Program-made: the position numbers and the translations under genes
Shown here: positions 1-14,000 of the stretch, piece by piece
Numbering within the stretch: position 1 is the stretch's first letter
How the letters are laid out: the number at the start of each line of letters is the position of its first letter
NCBI GenBank assembly: GCA_030998225.1
Contig: JAPYXD010000716.1
Span: 1,240,001 to 1,304,000, forward strand
Length of the DNA: 64,000 bases
Reading direction: 5' to 3'
Source: Diplolepis rosae
Lineage: Eukaryota > Arthropoda > Insecta > Hymenoptera > Diplolepididae
Notes under the pieces: model-generated
Seen by the model: only the letters and a program-made list of their open reading frames with translations
What the model was told of the DNA's origin: nothing
Databases searched by the model: none

Positions 1-161
1 AATCTTAAGTGAATTAGTTACATAAGCTTGGAATTATAGTTCGTCGAGATATAAGAGCATTATCAGAAATTTCAAATTTATGTACTTTTTCTGAAAAATA
101 GATATTATTTAAAAAATTGTTTTTATCTTATTTTGTTTTTTTATCTGTCTTCTTTTTTATA

Positions 162-481
162 CTCTCTAAATCTGAATCAGTCAAATTTTGACTGATTGAA
201 TCAGTGATTTGCCTTTTCACTGATTCATCAGTGAAAAAATATGCACTGTTAAATCAGTTAATTTCCACTGATTCACCAATGGAAAAATCTTTTTCACTGT
301 TAAATCAGTTAATTTCCACTGATTCACAAGTGAAAAAAATATTTTTCACTGTCAAATCAGTCAATTTTCACTGGAATAATCAGTGAAATTTGACTGATTT
401 ACAGTAACCTCTTTTTAGCTATTTGAATCAGTCAAATTTCACTGATAATCAGTAGATTTTGACTGATTCAAATTTAGAGAG
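162..481. repeat. Foldback element A1 (CTCTCTAAATCTGAATCAGT ends), TA-flanked
   Basis: Starts CTCTCTAAATCTGAATCAGT and ends with the reverse complement form ACTGATTCAAATTTAGAGAG; TA lies on both sides. The inside is made of short runs of ACTGATT and its complement AATCAGT in alternation, so almost any part can pair with another. A short non-repetitive core, CAGTAACCTCTTTTT, lies near 404. Sits in the last intron of SPH1. No coding capacity. Confidence 0.85.
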
Positions 482-633
482 TAGAAAATTAGCGAGATAT
501 CAGGGAATGTATTGAAGTGTTGATTAATCTATTTTTTTTTTCATTTGTAACTCATACAGAAAACAATTTAACAATAAAAGAATCTGAAAATGCCTTTATA
601 TCTCAAATGAGTTAAAAACTGTATAAGGCGTAC

Positions 634-3101
634 ATATATTTTATTCCTTGCATAGGTAAACAGAGGATTACCAGCATCTCCCTATAAAAGAAATAAAATA
701 GATTATTTTCAGGTAATTTACACACAGGAAAATATTTAAATTAAATTATTCTGATCAATTTAATTACCATAGAATTTTGCTGATTTTCAATGGGTGATTG
801 TGTACAGATATGATAATTCCCAAGTTGTCGATGCGGATAATATTGTTGACAAGTTTTTATATCTTGAACAATGCTGACTATCATAAACTTTAATTGATTT
901 TGCATTTCCGTATGTAATAAAGTAAGATCATCATTTGCGTTAACAATTTCTGCAGAGCCCCATCCGGATGTTTTTCCATATTTTGGTTCAAATTTTCTGA
1001 TATGCATGATCTCAATCGACTTTGCATAGTTCACTGATTCAGTAACTTCTTTTTTAAGCTTAAACAATTATTTTATTTTTTGTTACATCCAAGAATTGAT
1101 TGTGGACATTAATATTACTGTCAAAACAGAGCTAACTAATTTGCATACTATTATAATTCCAATATCAAAACCACTAGTTTCCATTGGATTTTTAAACTTA
1201 TATTTTGGATGGCGTTCGAAGTTTTTGATTTCAAAATTTTTGCCTGCTCCATTTAAAAAAATTTGTGATAGCGAAACAATAGCACAACTCAGATCAGGTT
1301 CACTATATTTTTCAAGAAGGTATATACAGTAAGCTGCAGTCAAAATATATTTATTGGAAAACAACGATCCGCCACAAATATGTTTCCACTCCATCGTTTT
1401 ATTTATTTCCCAATATATTTTTATAGAAGCCAGAAATGGGAAAAATTCATTGACATTTAATCCTTTAATTATTTTACTGTCAAGAACAGCTGAATTTGAA
1501 ACTGTAAACTCGTAAATGGGTAATAAAAAAATTAGTTAATTAACAATCAATAATAGTGAACGAATCTTATGTGGAATCAAGTGACATATTAAATAAAAGC
1601 AAAAATATTATTAGAAGATTTATCATCAATTATTTATTAATAACCAAAAATAAATTTTATGTACGAAACTGCTTTTTATTTTGTTTCTACTTAGGTATGT
1701 ATAATTTCCGTATTGCTCCCTAAATCTGAATCAATAAAATTTTCACTGATTAAATAATTTATTTGCCTTTCGACTGATTCATCAGTGAAATCAATATGTT
1801 TCACTGTTAAATCAATTAATTTTCACTGAAGTAATCAGTGAAATTTGTCTGAAACTCAGTAACCTCTTTTTATCTATTTGAATCAGTAAAATTTCGCTGA
1901 TCAGTACATTTTGACTGTTTCAGATTTAGAGAGTGTAAAATCATATGCATAATATCTATTTTTTAAATAAAACAAAATTTTTCTGTTGGCTCAACAAAGT
2001 ATTTTTGTAGGTAGAACTCAATGCTGTAAAGTGAGAAAAATATGATTTACCCTCCAAAAACTTCAATCGTGATGAATAATCATTAATTAATCAAAATTAT
2101 CATAATTAAAATTTAATTAAAGATAAAAATGAATTTTTATCATAAATAGATTAACTCATTAATTAATTGAAATTGTCAAAATATGAATTTATTCAAAAAT
2201 AAAAATGAATTTTTATCATAAATAGATTAATTAATGATTTTCATATTTCATGCATCCTACCTTCATTTAGTTTTATCTACAAATCTACATTGTAAGGCCA
2301 ATAATTTGTGTCGATGAGGTAAAGTAGATCCCATTCTTGTGATCTATCCACGCAGGAGTAGAAAAACCTTCAGTTCTTATAAAGTTAAACAATTTGGGAC
2401 CGAATGATCAAGTAAGCTTTTGATTCCACTGGCTGTACCGCCATATTGGAAATTTTCGAAAACTTGCTCAAGTTTCCAGTAAACTGAACCATTTTGTTGC
2501 AATTACTAACTTTTTTTTCTATACTAGAAACTCAATTAACGTGTTAATGCCAAAAAGCACACTACTCTCTAAACCTGAATCAGTGAGCGGCCACTGATTC
2601 ACAGTGACTATTCACTAATGGCAGTAGCTATAAGTCTTTCACTAAGAATCAGTGAAATTCGACTGATGAATCAGTGAAATAGATTGAACTCACTTATTGA
2701 ATCAGTGAAAGCTTCAGGTGGGAGTAATAAAACAAGCAATATATTTTAACGATCGATGAACTCGCGTATTTTAGACTAAACAACACTAAAACGAAATTAC
2801 GCAATTATTATTATTTTTAAAGGACGATAAATCAGTGAAGTGTAGATGAAAGTTTTAAATTCGCGAATTCAAAAGTTATGTTCGCGTGACGCATTCACTG
2901 ATACCTCAGTGAAATCAAAGCAAGGTACTGATTCATCAGTTGGTATATTTTCACTGATATAATCAGTGACTATTTCACTGATTCAGGTTTAGAGAGTACA
3001 ATTTCAACACTCATAATGAATATATTTTTGTTTTCAAGAAATTTACCTTTCAAATTCCCGAAAACTATGCAGGAGCAAAGCAAGAGGAAAATGATCCTCA
3101 T
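634..3101 (-). CDS. Serine protease homolog SPH1 (S1 fold, catalytically dead), 3' end off window
   Basis: Exons read as 3101-3047, 1501-1149, 1058-768 and 681-634; phases join (1, 0, 0) with GT-AG at every junction. The first exon is a signal peptide (MRIIFLLLCSCIVFGN). Mature chain starts near KIIKG (residues 28-32), has the C42-C58 pair (HICGGS ... LTAAYC, residues 59-77), FDIGI for the Asp102 region, GWG in exon 3, and GDAGNP opening exon 4 (residue 234). The His57 position is Tyr76 and the Ser195 position is Ala236, so hydrolysis is not expected. Secreted; role unknown, S1 homologs of insects often act as cofactors or venom/haemolymph proteins. The C-terminal exon must lie just left of position 1: intron text at 8-75 matches the sequence that precedes the last exons of SPH2 and SPH3. 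Two foldback elements sit in intron 1 and one in the last intron. Confidence 0.8.
1716..1933. repeat. Foldback element A2, same family
   Basis: Diverged ends (CTCCCTAAATCTGAATCA and TTTCAGATTTAGAGAG) with the same ACTGATT/AATCAGT interior and the CAGTAACCTCTTTTT core. Shorter than A1. In SPH1 intron 1. Confidence 0.8.
2565..2996. repeat. Foldback element A3, divergent interior, TA-flanked
   Basis: Ends CTCTCTAAACCTGAATCAGT and ACTGATTCAGGTTTAGAGAG are exact inverted copies, flanked by TA. Arms use the ACTGATT motif but the middle is unrelated to A1 and lacks the CAGTAACC core. In SPH1 intron 1, 50 bases from the signal exon. Confidence 0.82.
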
Positions 3102-3385
3102 ATTCACTGTTACTATGTAACTATTTAAATAGCTAGTAATTTACAATATGAGCTTTATTTGAAACAAGCAGTATTACGTCTGTTGAATTTGTTTTCTTGT
3201 AGAAATCCGTGAAAGAACGAAATGTTATACATGTTAATGAGTGTTTTCAAGGTGTGTACTAAATACATAATCTTTATGCATTATTTACAAACGCTTAAAT
3301 AAGACTGATAAAGTCGTAATTATAAAGTTACATATTGATTTCAAAATCATTAAAAATTATGTGTTCCTTCAATATATTTTTCTTA

Positions 3386-3747
3386 TTAAGGCCATTGGTT
3401 AACAATACCAAGAGACAAAATTCCTGTAACAGTTCATATAAGATAAATTTATTATTTTACAAAATATCTTACTGAAAATTTGTAAAATACAAGTGAAGAC
3501 GATAAAGAACGTACGTCTCTCAACTTCGTTTGAGTGAAAATTCTGCAAAAATTTTTACAGCTAACTGTAATTATCGATAACTTTTCCAATTTTTCTTACT
3601 AAAAAGAAGTTGACATACGTGCTTTATTGTATTTTTTTTAGGTTTTCCAAATTTTCAGAAACATGTTTTGTAAATTAAAAAACTCATCTTACATGAATGA
3701 ATTCATTTATAATCAAGTCACGTGGTCCGATTGATCCATGGCCTTAA
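3386..3747. repeat. TTAA-flanked MITE, TTAAGGCCAT family
   Basis: Left end TTAAGGCCATTGGTTAAC and right end GATTGATCCATGGCCTTAA. TTAA at both borders suggests piggyBac-type mobilisation (inference). The interior around 3520-3620 occurs in reverse complement in the copy at 32194-32465. Confidence 0.7.
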
Positions 3748-4133
3748 ATTCGTTAAAAATTATTATTGGCCTGTGCATCGAGAATTATTTCTTAAAAAAC
3801 GTTGTAGAAAATAAATTTCTCTTTGTAAAAGGTCATTTAGTCATCTACGTCTAAATATTTAAATCGATTCAAAAGTTAATAGTGACGTAGTTTAAATCAC
3901 ATTTTCTACTAATATGTTAAATAATCATACATTTTACAATTATCTAAGTTTCAGGAAATTACAATTTGCTAAAAAAAGGTCCAATTTTTGGAATTATTAT
4001 TAAAAAACCGTCTTTATGGCACGCGAAACGCAAAGTGATATCAAAAACGTAATTATAATTAAAATTTATTAATAAAATTGCTTACTTCGATAATATTTTT
4101 GAAAAATATTTATTTGGAATTAAAAAAAGGAAT

Positions 4134-4803
4134 TAAAATTAGACCTCAGGCAAAAATAGATAATTTTGCTTTCAAGAATAGCAATATTATTATTGAAGGG
4201 CTATTTTGGAAGAGAAAAGATTAATTTCCATGAAAAATATTTGAAATACAGAAAAATAATTTTATTAATTAATTTTGTTTTTGCCCCAACTTCTTTTCTT
4301 ATCGCTTCTTACCAAATTTTTAAAAGTTATGCGATTTTAATAAATTACCAATCACTTTTTCAATAAAAAGATTCCCTAAAACTTAACCATTTCCAATTTT
4401 CGAAAATGAATAAATTATTATTAAATTCAGCAATTTGTTTATAAAAGTCTCGTTTTCGAAAATGTTTTTTTAATGGTTTCAGCCATTAAAGAATTTATTT
4501 TTTAAAATCAGAAACGGTGAAGTTGTGGGAAATCTTTTCTCTAAAAAAATGATTGATGATTTATTAGAATTGCATAATTTTTTAAAATTTGGTAAGAAGC
4601 AAAAAGAAAAAACGTTGGGTCAAAAATAAAATTTATTAATAAAATTATTTTTCTGTGTTTCAAATTTTTTTCTTGTTGAATAATCTTTTCTCTTTCAAAA
4701 TAGCCCTTCAATAATAATATTGATGTTCTTGAAAGCAAACTTATCTATTAACGTAACATATTTTTACCTGATGTCTAATTTTTGTGCATGAAAACTACCT
4801 TAA
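4134..4803. repeat. Long foldback MITE, TTAAGGTAGTT family
   Basis: Two arms of about 230 bp pair: AATAATATTATTGAAGGGCTATTTTG-type text near 4180 and its complement near 4700, around a loop near 4440. The right end reads AAAACTACCTTAA, a TTAA border; the left end is truncated. Short ORFs on both strands (4166-4366, 4541-4738) are mirror readings of the palindrome, not genes. Confidence 0.72.
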
Positions 4804-5079
4804 AAGAATGGATTTTGTTTTTAAGTATGAAAATGAAAATGATCACTAATTGTAATAGATGAGATTTTTGAAAAATTAATGGATTTACAAACCTACGTCA
4901 TATAGAATTACAGTGAAGAAATGACAAAAGTTTCAGAAAGAAATGCAATTTTTTTTAAAGTGATCATTTCATATCCACAGACCTGATAATTACATTTTAT
5001 AAAATTTCTCTAAATTCATATTAAATATATAAACTTGGCTGTTGCTGTCATAAAAATGTGGGTCGCTATTTGTCGATGA

Positions 5080-8000
5080 TTAATCTTCGATGACTATTGG
5101 ACACTTCAGGAGTCGCTCTTTCGCTTCTTCGATGTATTTCTCATGTTTTTTAACATTAATAAAAAGACTCGAATTCCTTTGGATAGTTTCTGGTATATCA
5201 GAAGCGATTCCAAGAAGCTGAGCAAAAAAAAGATTCATGAACTCTGCACCGGCTTACAATTAGCTTTAAAAAGCTATAATTCAAGTTTTTTGCGTTATAA
5301 GGGCATTGTCATTCTATTATGAAAAAAATCGTATTAAGGAGGTTCGACTGTGGCTAGGAAGCCCTTGGAAAACTTAATTAATTACTACTTAAAATTTTTT
5401 CATTTCCGTTATTCAATACATAATATTAAAGAAAAATGTTCGCTTTACTGGAAGAAATTTAAAAACATAAAATATATATCTCGAATTTTCTAACTTACTG
5501 CTGATCAGAAATATTGAAAAATTAAATGAGTTTCATAAACAAATTGCTGTAGTTGGTAAATGAGAAAATAATTTGAAAAGTTAAGACGGTGGGTTCTTTC
5601 AAAATTGTTTAAGGAAGAAAATGAGTCATGATTCCTTAAAATCCCATCATTTTTCAACTTGGAAAAACTGCATTGAACTTTGACCTACAGTAATTATTAC
5701 TAAAAACGACATTATAAAATGTATTTAAATTTTTTACGGTAAAGTGAACATTTTTCTTTGATATTATATATTCTACAACAGCACTACAAAATTCTAAGGT
5801 GTAATTTTTTTCTAGCCGCGTTCGAACTTCATTAACTCTCCTGATCTTCTTTCATCAAAACGTTAAAATTTTTTAAACTGAGATTAACCAGATAGAAACT
5901 GTAAATCCTATCACAAGCTCCTCTCTAAATCTGAATCAGTAAAATTTTCACTGATTGAATAAGTCATTTGCTTTTCCACTGATTCATCAGTGAAAAAAAT
6001 ATGCACTGTTAAATCAGTTAATTTCCACTGATTCATCAGTGAAAAAATTATTTTTCACTGTCAAATCAGTCAATTTTCACTGGAATAATCAGTGAAATTT
6101 GACTGATTTACAGTAACCTCTTTTTAGCTATTTGAATTAGTCAAATTTCACTGATAATCATTAGATTTCGACTGATTCAAATTTAGAGAGTATATTTAAT
6201 CATTTTAAATGACTTATTTTGTAATAATTAAATTTCTATACAGAAACAAATCCTACAGAAAAATAATCGAAAATGCCCTTATACCTAAAATTAGATAAAA
6301 GATTCGTAAAACGTACATATGGTTCATCATTATCATATATATACATAGGATCACCCGCGTCTCCCTGTAAAAAAGATAGAAATATGATTTAATGATTTCA
6401 TTTTATAATGCATACATTTTAAGGAAATTCATACAAGTCTCTAATTACAATTAATTTAATTACGTTAATTACCATAGCAATAGTCTGACGCAAGTCTCGT
6501 GATGAACGTACACAAATATGATATTCGTTAAGTTCTTGATGTGCATAGTCATCGTGGCAAGTAGTTAAGAATTCAACAGAAACTGACACTTCCTTCAATT
6601 CATCTTGCATCGGAGTGTAAAATATTTTCTCTTTATTATCATTTGGTCTCGATACTATGTGGGAACCCCATCCAGCTATTCTTGCCAGAAGAGCATTGTT
6701 GAGAAGATCCTCTTTTGGAATCTTAATCGAATGCAGTGTCTCCTCATCTTTATGAAAACCTTGAAGCTAAAAAAGTTATTCTTATATTTAGTTAATCGAT
6801 TAATTGGATCTGTTTAATTATTTAACTACAGTAACAAAAATAATTGATATACACCTACCAATACGACTCCAATATCATAACCACTAGTTTCTTTTAGATT
6901 ATTAACATCATAATGGGGATGACGCTCAAAATTTACGATACCCAGAATGTGATCGTATGCCCGATTAAGATATTGACCTATTGTAGCCTCAGCACAACTT
7001 CGATCAGATTCACTGTGTTTTTCAAGAAGTAATATGCAAGTAGCTGCCGTCAAAAGAAATTTATGTGCAAACATTACTCCACCGCAAATGTGCCTCCAAT
7101 CCATTTTTTCATTCTGATTTTTATCTATTATATCCACAAATACTCGTATAGAAGCCACAAACGGTATTACTCTATCAGTAAATTCTCCACCAATTAGTTT
7201 GCTCTCGAACGAAGGTGAATTTAATGCTGTGAATTAGTAAAACAATTAATTAGTGCAATTGCAAAAAACTCGAATTTTATTATAATTGGACTGATTTCTT
7301 TATTTATTGAGAGAATATCCTTAAGGCCATGCAGGACTTATTCGATCCCTACCTTACCGACACTTTTTTTTCGTCCTTCGCATTTCCACACCATTTGAGA
7401 TATAAAGTTGAAACTTTGAGTAATTTAGTAAAAAGCAGCAAAAAATGTTTATCTGATCCTCAAAACCAAAAGTAGTCTATCTACGTCCGTTTTTTTATTT
7501 TCTCTGCTATTTCCCAAATTTTAAAAACAAAATTTTGTGTATTTTGGGCACAAACATGTAAAAACTGGAACAAATTGTTCACATGAACTTGCTGCTTTTC
7601 TCAAGTACCACATGCCCTTAACGTTTCAACTCGATATTTCAATTAATATGGAAATGTAAAGGACGAAAAAAAGTGTTGGTAATGGGCTTAAGGCAATGAA
7701 TCAACTATACAACGTAACGTCGGTAACTGCAACTACGATATGTATGATTTTCTGAAAAATAATTCCTGAAATGGCATCTCAGTACTAAACAAGCGTAAAC
7801 GAAAGAGCAAAGAAGGTATACCAGAGTCAATAAAAATCCGTTTTTTTATTAATTTTTGAATAATCTTACAGACAACATTTGCAATTATCGACATCACTTG
7901 GTCTGATTGATCGATGGCCTGTATGACATATGGTAAATTTCTACCTTATCGATATTTTCTTTCATGTATACTCGTGCCTGTGCAAAATCAAATATTGACT

Positions 8001-11000
8001 TCAAAATTTGTGAAACAAATTAACGTTTATCTAGAAGCGAAATAAATCTTCCTGGGCGTCGCTTTTTTAACTTCACAAATTTATAACTCAATATTCGTTT
8101 TGCATGCTCTCTAAATCTGAATCAGTCAAAATCTACTGATTATCAGTGAAATTTGACTGATTCAAATAGTTAAAAAAGAGGTTACTGTAAATCAATCAAA
8201 TTTCACTGATTACTTCAGTGGAAATCAACTGATTTAACAGTGAAAAATACTTTTTTCACTGATGAAACAGTGAAAAAGCAAATTACTGATTCAATCAGTG
8301 AAAATTCGACTGATTCAGATTTAGAGAGTGGGGATGAGTTTGCACGGAAGGCAATGCCGGTAATGTAGGATTCTTTCGATGATATATAGCCTTAAAGTAT
8401 CAACTTCCCTACTTTTTTTTGACTTTTCAAGGCAGGATATTACGTGAGGTTGAAATCAAATATTGATATTAAGTGGTACATTATTAATCAAATAAATTTG
8501 GTATCAATATCAATTTCACCTTAAGGCCATTTAGAATAATCTGATATTATAAGTGTTTAAGACATAAAAATTAAACGGGTAATTTTTTCGGATTATATTA
8601 TATTAACTTGCTATTATTCAGAGAAAGGTTGATACAAACTAAAAACGAAGAAAATAGCTATTTTATCTTGAAAATATGGTTGATTCTGAGAAAATAATCC
8701 TGATAACAGTTGTAGAACAATTACATAATGCTTCTTGTTATCTAACTGTGACAAGCATGAAAAAACATTTATACATCATTATTATTCGAGAATTATGAAA
8801 CAAATGTCAGTGATTCGTTGACGCTAAAAAGAGCATTCGTTAAATCCAAACGCATTTGCCGAATTTCGGGCTGCCTAAAATTTCATTCATAAAAACGGAA
8901 AATATTTTTGGAATATCGGAAAAAAAATTTCTGATTTGGGCGAAAGTTAAAAAAAAAGAAAATAGTTTTTTTAAATCCGAATGACTCTTTCGGAAATTCT
9001 GAAAAAGAATGTTCGTTTTTAACTTTCGTAATATGTAATTGTTAATTTCCGATATTGAGAACATACATTTGGGTTTATTTCTTGTAATTTGACATTGAAG
9101 CTCAAGTCAGTTTTATAATATTGTAGTTCTGATTTACATTTTCTAAAAGTTACTAAATTTGTTTTTGATTTCAAATGAAAAAGAAAATTCAATTTAACCA
9201 AGGCTTTATCAGCTTCAAGGAACATATTCTCATCTTCACACAGCTAAAAATGCGTAAGACGGCGGAGCGGCTTTCGAAATAATCGCTGTCAAATCCGCAA
9301 TAATAAACAAATATTTCTGAAAATTTTCAGAAAACTTTCTCTAACGGTAAGAAACAACTTTGTCGCTGGAAGTTTTCCGAAATTGAAAATTTATATTAGA
9401 CTTTCTATCGGGACAACCACAAAAACATGGTTTTTTAGTTACATTAAAATATTATTTAAAGAATAATGTTTCGACATATTTCATTTAATACATTGGCTCC
9501 GCTAAAGAATTCCACGCCTGATGATAAAGAAACAAACGATTTCGTTAAAAATTGACCGAGTAATAGCAATTTATGTTTTGAAAAACACTGATTTTCGATC
9601 ATTTTTTATGACGAAAAATGGACTGTTTTTAACTTTTATCTAAAAAACTACACGCAGAAAAGAACGCATTGCTGACGCGTGCACGGAGACGCTATGCAAA
9701 GATATTATAAACCTAGATGCGGTGCAGGGCGTCAGAGTGGGGGAACGATATATATAGCTAACCACTTTTTCCGCCATATCGAAGTGCTGCCCTCATCGTA
9801 CTACCAAGCCAAATCAAACCCAGCAAAGAAATGTCGATAACGTTTGGATAAAGCAGAGCCAAAAATTCTTTTCAAAGACTTTTAAGGTTAGGAATGTCAA
9901 ATTTGACAGCTTGACAACATAATGTAAACAAAAGTTATGGCATGATGATTAATTAAGAATTACAATTACGAATAAAAAATAATTTCTAAATAAGTGTCGA
10001 ACTTGTAAATTATATTAAATTAATAATTAAGATCCAAAATATTTTAATAGTGAATTTTTAAAAGTATTTTAATTGAAGATATGTGTTGTTGATACTTGAC
10101 TCTACACGGAGAAAAATGGATATTGACCCATAATATCTAGATATTGAGGCACAATGTCAGTAGCATTCAACTATGTAAGAAACATTTAGATATTCTACTT
10201 CAACTTGATTATCTCAGATATCAAGAATGAATATTCGAGATACTAAACTTCTGAATATCCTCGTTAGTAAACTTGAATGCCTGAGGTACTAGAGTTGACT
10301 ATCTCAGATATTTAACATCAATATCAGGTATACTGGAAATGTAAGTTATAGATGTTATATCAGTTCAATATCTAAGATACTCAAAAAATTATTTTAAAGG
10401 TTATAAAATAACTACATATTCAGTTTTTAGAAAAAAGTCAAATTATATTTTATTATGTTCTTTTCTGTAAAAGTAATGTAGATGTTTGAACCAAATTTTC
10501 ATTATCTGGCATGTCTAAAATTAATTTAATGTTCTTGTTAGAAACTTAAACTTAACACTAAGGTTAGATTTCATTTTCGGCTATAAACCACATATAGAGA
10601 AAATATATAACTTTTATGTTTTACTTACTGCATCTCAAGTTAATGACCCGATCACTTTTATTCCATTAGAAACACTTATTAGAATTTATGTAAACTTTAA
10701 TAAACTTTTAAAATTTATCTTTCCGGAACGCTGCAAGCATGTCAATCTTAGATTCACTTAGATTTCGATGAGAGCGAAAAAGTGATCACATAACCTTTAT
10801 ATATATGTGCGCGCACTTCATTCTTCAATATCTAAACTATTGAATCTGAATATCAAATGTTACTTCTCGGCAAAATCTTATATATTGAAAAAAAAAATTT
10901 TAATATTGCGTGTCAATATCTAGATATTATGGATGAATATTTCCTATTTGAATATCTACTTTTCAATATCCATTTTTCTCCGTGTAGGTTCCAAAGTAAA

Positions 11001-14000
11001 TAAAAACTTAGATTTACGCAGTTATAGAAGTTTTTGTTCTGATTGAAACCCTTATCAGAGATTTATTTTTAAAATAAAAAATGCATAATAAAAAGTTATT
11101 AACTTAAGATTTCTTTGATGGAAATTTTTGAAAATCAACATTTGAGAAAGAAAACTTGTAAAAAGCTGCCTAAAATTATCATTAAGTCATTTCATCGATA
11201 TGAAACCAAATAATTATATCCCACAACATTATTTTCAGTTTGAAGAATTTGAATTCTTTGTGTGGAAAAAAGAAGCTTTCGACTACGCTGGGATTTGAGT
11301 CCAAGTCTCAGTGGAAAAATTTCGAACTCAACCTATTAATTTAAAATTATTTACAATTATTTTATACCAAAGAAATATTTTAAAAATTGTTGAATTCTTT
11401 CAACCTCTTCTTTTGAAACAATGTCAAGTTTCTTATTGTCTCGCATGTAAAACTATGTTGATTTTTAAAAATTTCCAACAAAGAAATCCTAAGTTAACAA
11501 CTTTTTATTATGCATTTTTTATTTGAAAAATAAATCTCTGATGAGGGCTCCGATTAGAACCGAAACACATTTTGAAAAACTAAATAATATTTTTCAATTT
11601 CATACATATTCAATTATATGAATAGGTAATTTACAGATTCGAGATCTTGTACTTCGTTAAAGCATGATTTTTAGGACTTCTTTTAGGTGTGGAAATTTCA
11701 TAAGTTTTATCCACTTCTTAATATTTTAGGATGCCTATCTAAATAAATCCTCAGGCTGATCGAGCTCATTCATTGCCCCAAATTTTATTCATGTTCCAAG
11801 TTAAGGGGGATTTCTACCTTGTTGAGTCAAAAAGCTATACCATTTTCTCGAATTTTTCGGGAGAAAAGTTAAAAAGATAAACACTTGAAATTTTGTCTAG
11901 GTATTAAAGTAATTGTATTAAGGTAATTCATTCACGAAAATTAGACCTCAGACAAAAATAGATAATTTTGCTTTCAGGAATAGTAATATTATTATTGAAG
12001 GGCTAATTTGAAAGAGAAAAGATTATTTTTCATGAAAAAAATTTGAAATACAAAAAAATAATTTTATTAATAAATTTTATTTTTGCCCAAACTTATTTTT
12101 TTATCGCTTCGAGCCAAAGGGCATAACCGGGTTTCTATGTGAAATCGGCCTTGAAACCAAATTAAATTTCGCATCGACTATATTTTACCATTTTCGTTTT
12201 TTGCGTTTTTTAGCTAAACTAATAATAGGAAAATTTTGAAAAAAATCAGGATTGTTTTTTCCAATAAACCATACATTTGTGAATTTTTGCAGATTTTTTT
12301 ATGCATAATTCGTGATGCAAGAAATTGCGAAAATTTTTGCACACAATTTTATTCATGTTTGATTTGCGCGACCACTCTTTTGAATTGTGCTATTCATTAG
12401 TTACCTATCGATAATTAAAACAGAATTTTTGCAGATTTTTGCAAGGTGTGGATGGGGGTAAAAAAATAAAAACCGTCAAAATACACATTCTTCCAACATC
12501 TTATTATTAAAGCACTTTTTATAATAATAGTAGACTAATGAAAAAAAATTGTTATTTGCTAATAAACCTCTAACACGGTTTATTGCTAAAATTTTTGCAA
12601 AATATTTTGCAAATTTTGGTTGTTGCGAAAAATCAAAATTCATATTTTGTACAATTTTTGAGTGCGCACCTTAATTATATACCTAAAATTTGCGTAATAC
12701 TTGCAGTTATCACTATGAATTTTTTCAGATTTTTCAAAGGTGGCGTTTTTTCAAAAAATCAATTTGTTTGAAAAAAACATTTTTTTTTATCATTAAATTT
12801 GGAGTAAAAATTTTCCCAAAAAATACTGCTACATCGGCCATCTAATGATACGTTTGTGTAATTTTTTTCAGAATTTTTCCTAGTTTCAGTTTTAAAATAA
12901 TTGAAAAAGAACAAAAACATTTTTTTGTTTTGTTTATCCCATAAATTTTTAAATAATGCATGAAATAATCTCAAATTTTGGATTTCTTCATTATTTATGT
13001 TAGTCTATCAATCCTTGAAATTTCAAGTAAATCGGAAACATGGAGTCCTGAACCCGTCCGATTTGCCATGGAACCCATCATATATTCTTGCAATTCATGT
13101 ATATTTAATAAATTATTTTAAAATAATTATAATTATAATCCAAACCACTTCTATACCCTCTTTATTTTATTTTGCAAATTCTTTTCCTCAACTATAAATT
13201 TAATAAAGTTTGGTAAAAATTTAAAAATGAAAGTAAGTAAATAAATTCTTTTGACAATAATTTTAATCAACTTGGAGTGTCGGGGAAATTAAATTAAAAA
13301 ATCAAAAAAATTGAGTAAAAAATAGAAGTATTAAATTTCATACGATATTACTTCATTTTTGTATTTGAAATTATAAATATGGTATATAAATAACAATGCT
13401 TATATTTATTCCATCGTAACTCAAAATATTTTCATTATTCAATAAAACAACTCGCAATATCCTCCAATATCAAAATATCAGAACTTCCAATTTCGAGAAC
13501 ATATTTTCTATGGTTTGAATAATTTTCTTTTTGGTTAGTCTTTCTTTGCGAATACATAATATATATTTCTTTCTTTACATTAAAATAATGAAAAAAATTC
13601 ATAAAAATATTGCTGGCTTATTATTCAGTACATTAATAATCTTAAATATAAATTTAACTTAATTTATTCCTATTGTTTTAATTTCAATCAAGTAATGTTA
13701 AGTGTAGAATATTTAAAGAGAGATATTTTGATGAACTTTTTTCATTGATTATTTCATCGAGAATTTCTGTATAATGAAATTTGTCACATAGATGCTATTT
13801 GTTGCATTTTTGAGCGGGATATGGTTGCTAATAATTTTAAGTTCTGTTCTATACTCTATATATAATTTTGTTGTAAAAAAGGAAGTCTAAGAGCTATAAA
13901 GAGGAGCTATAAAGTCATAAACTTTCCAACTTCGGAAAATAAAATTGATATGCCTCGACTTCTTTGCTTAAATAATTTTATTTGAAGTTCAACAATTTTT

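Noticed and set aside
162..481. Regularly spaced repeats resembling a CRISPR array
   Set aside because: Units are short palindromic words in both orientations with irregular spacing inside inverted ends; the setting is eukaryotic.
741..1394. Two separate short minus-strand genes
   Set aside because: They are exons 2 and 3 of SPH1 joined in frame by GT-AG splicing; open extensions into introns are chance.
4166..4738. Two similar 65-residue ORFs on opposite strands
   Set aside because: Mirror readings of the foldback MITE arms.
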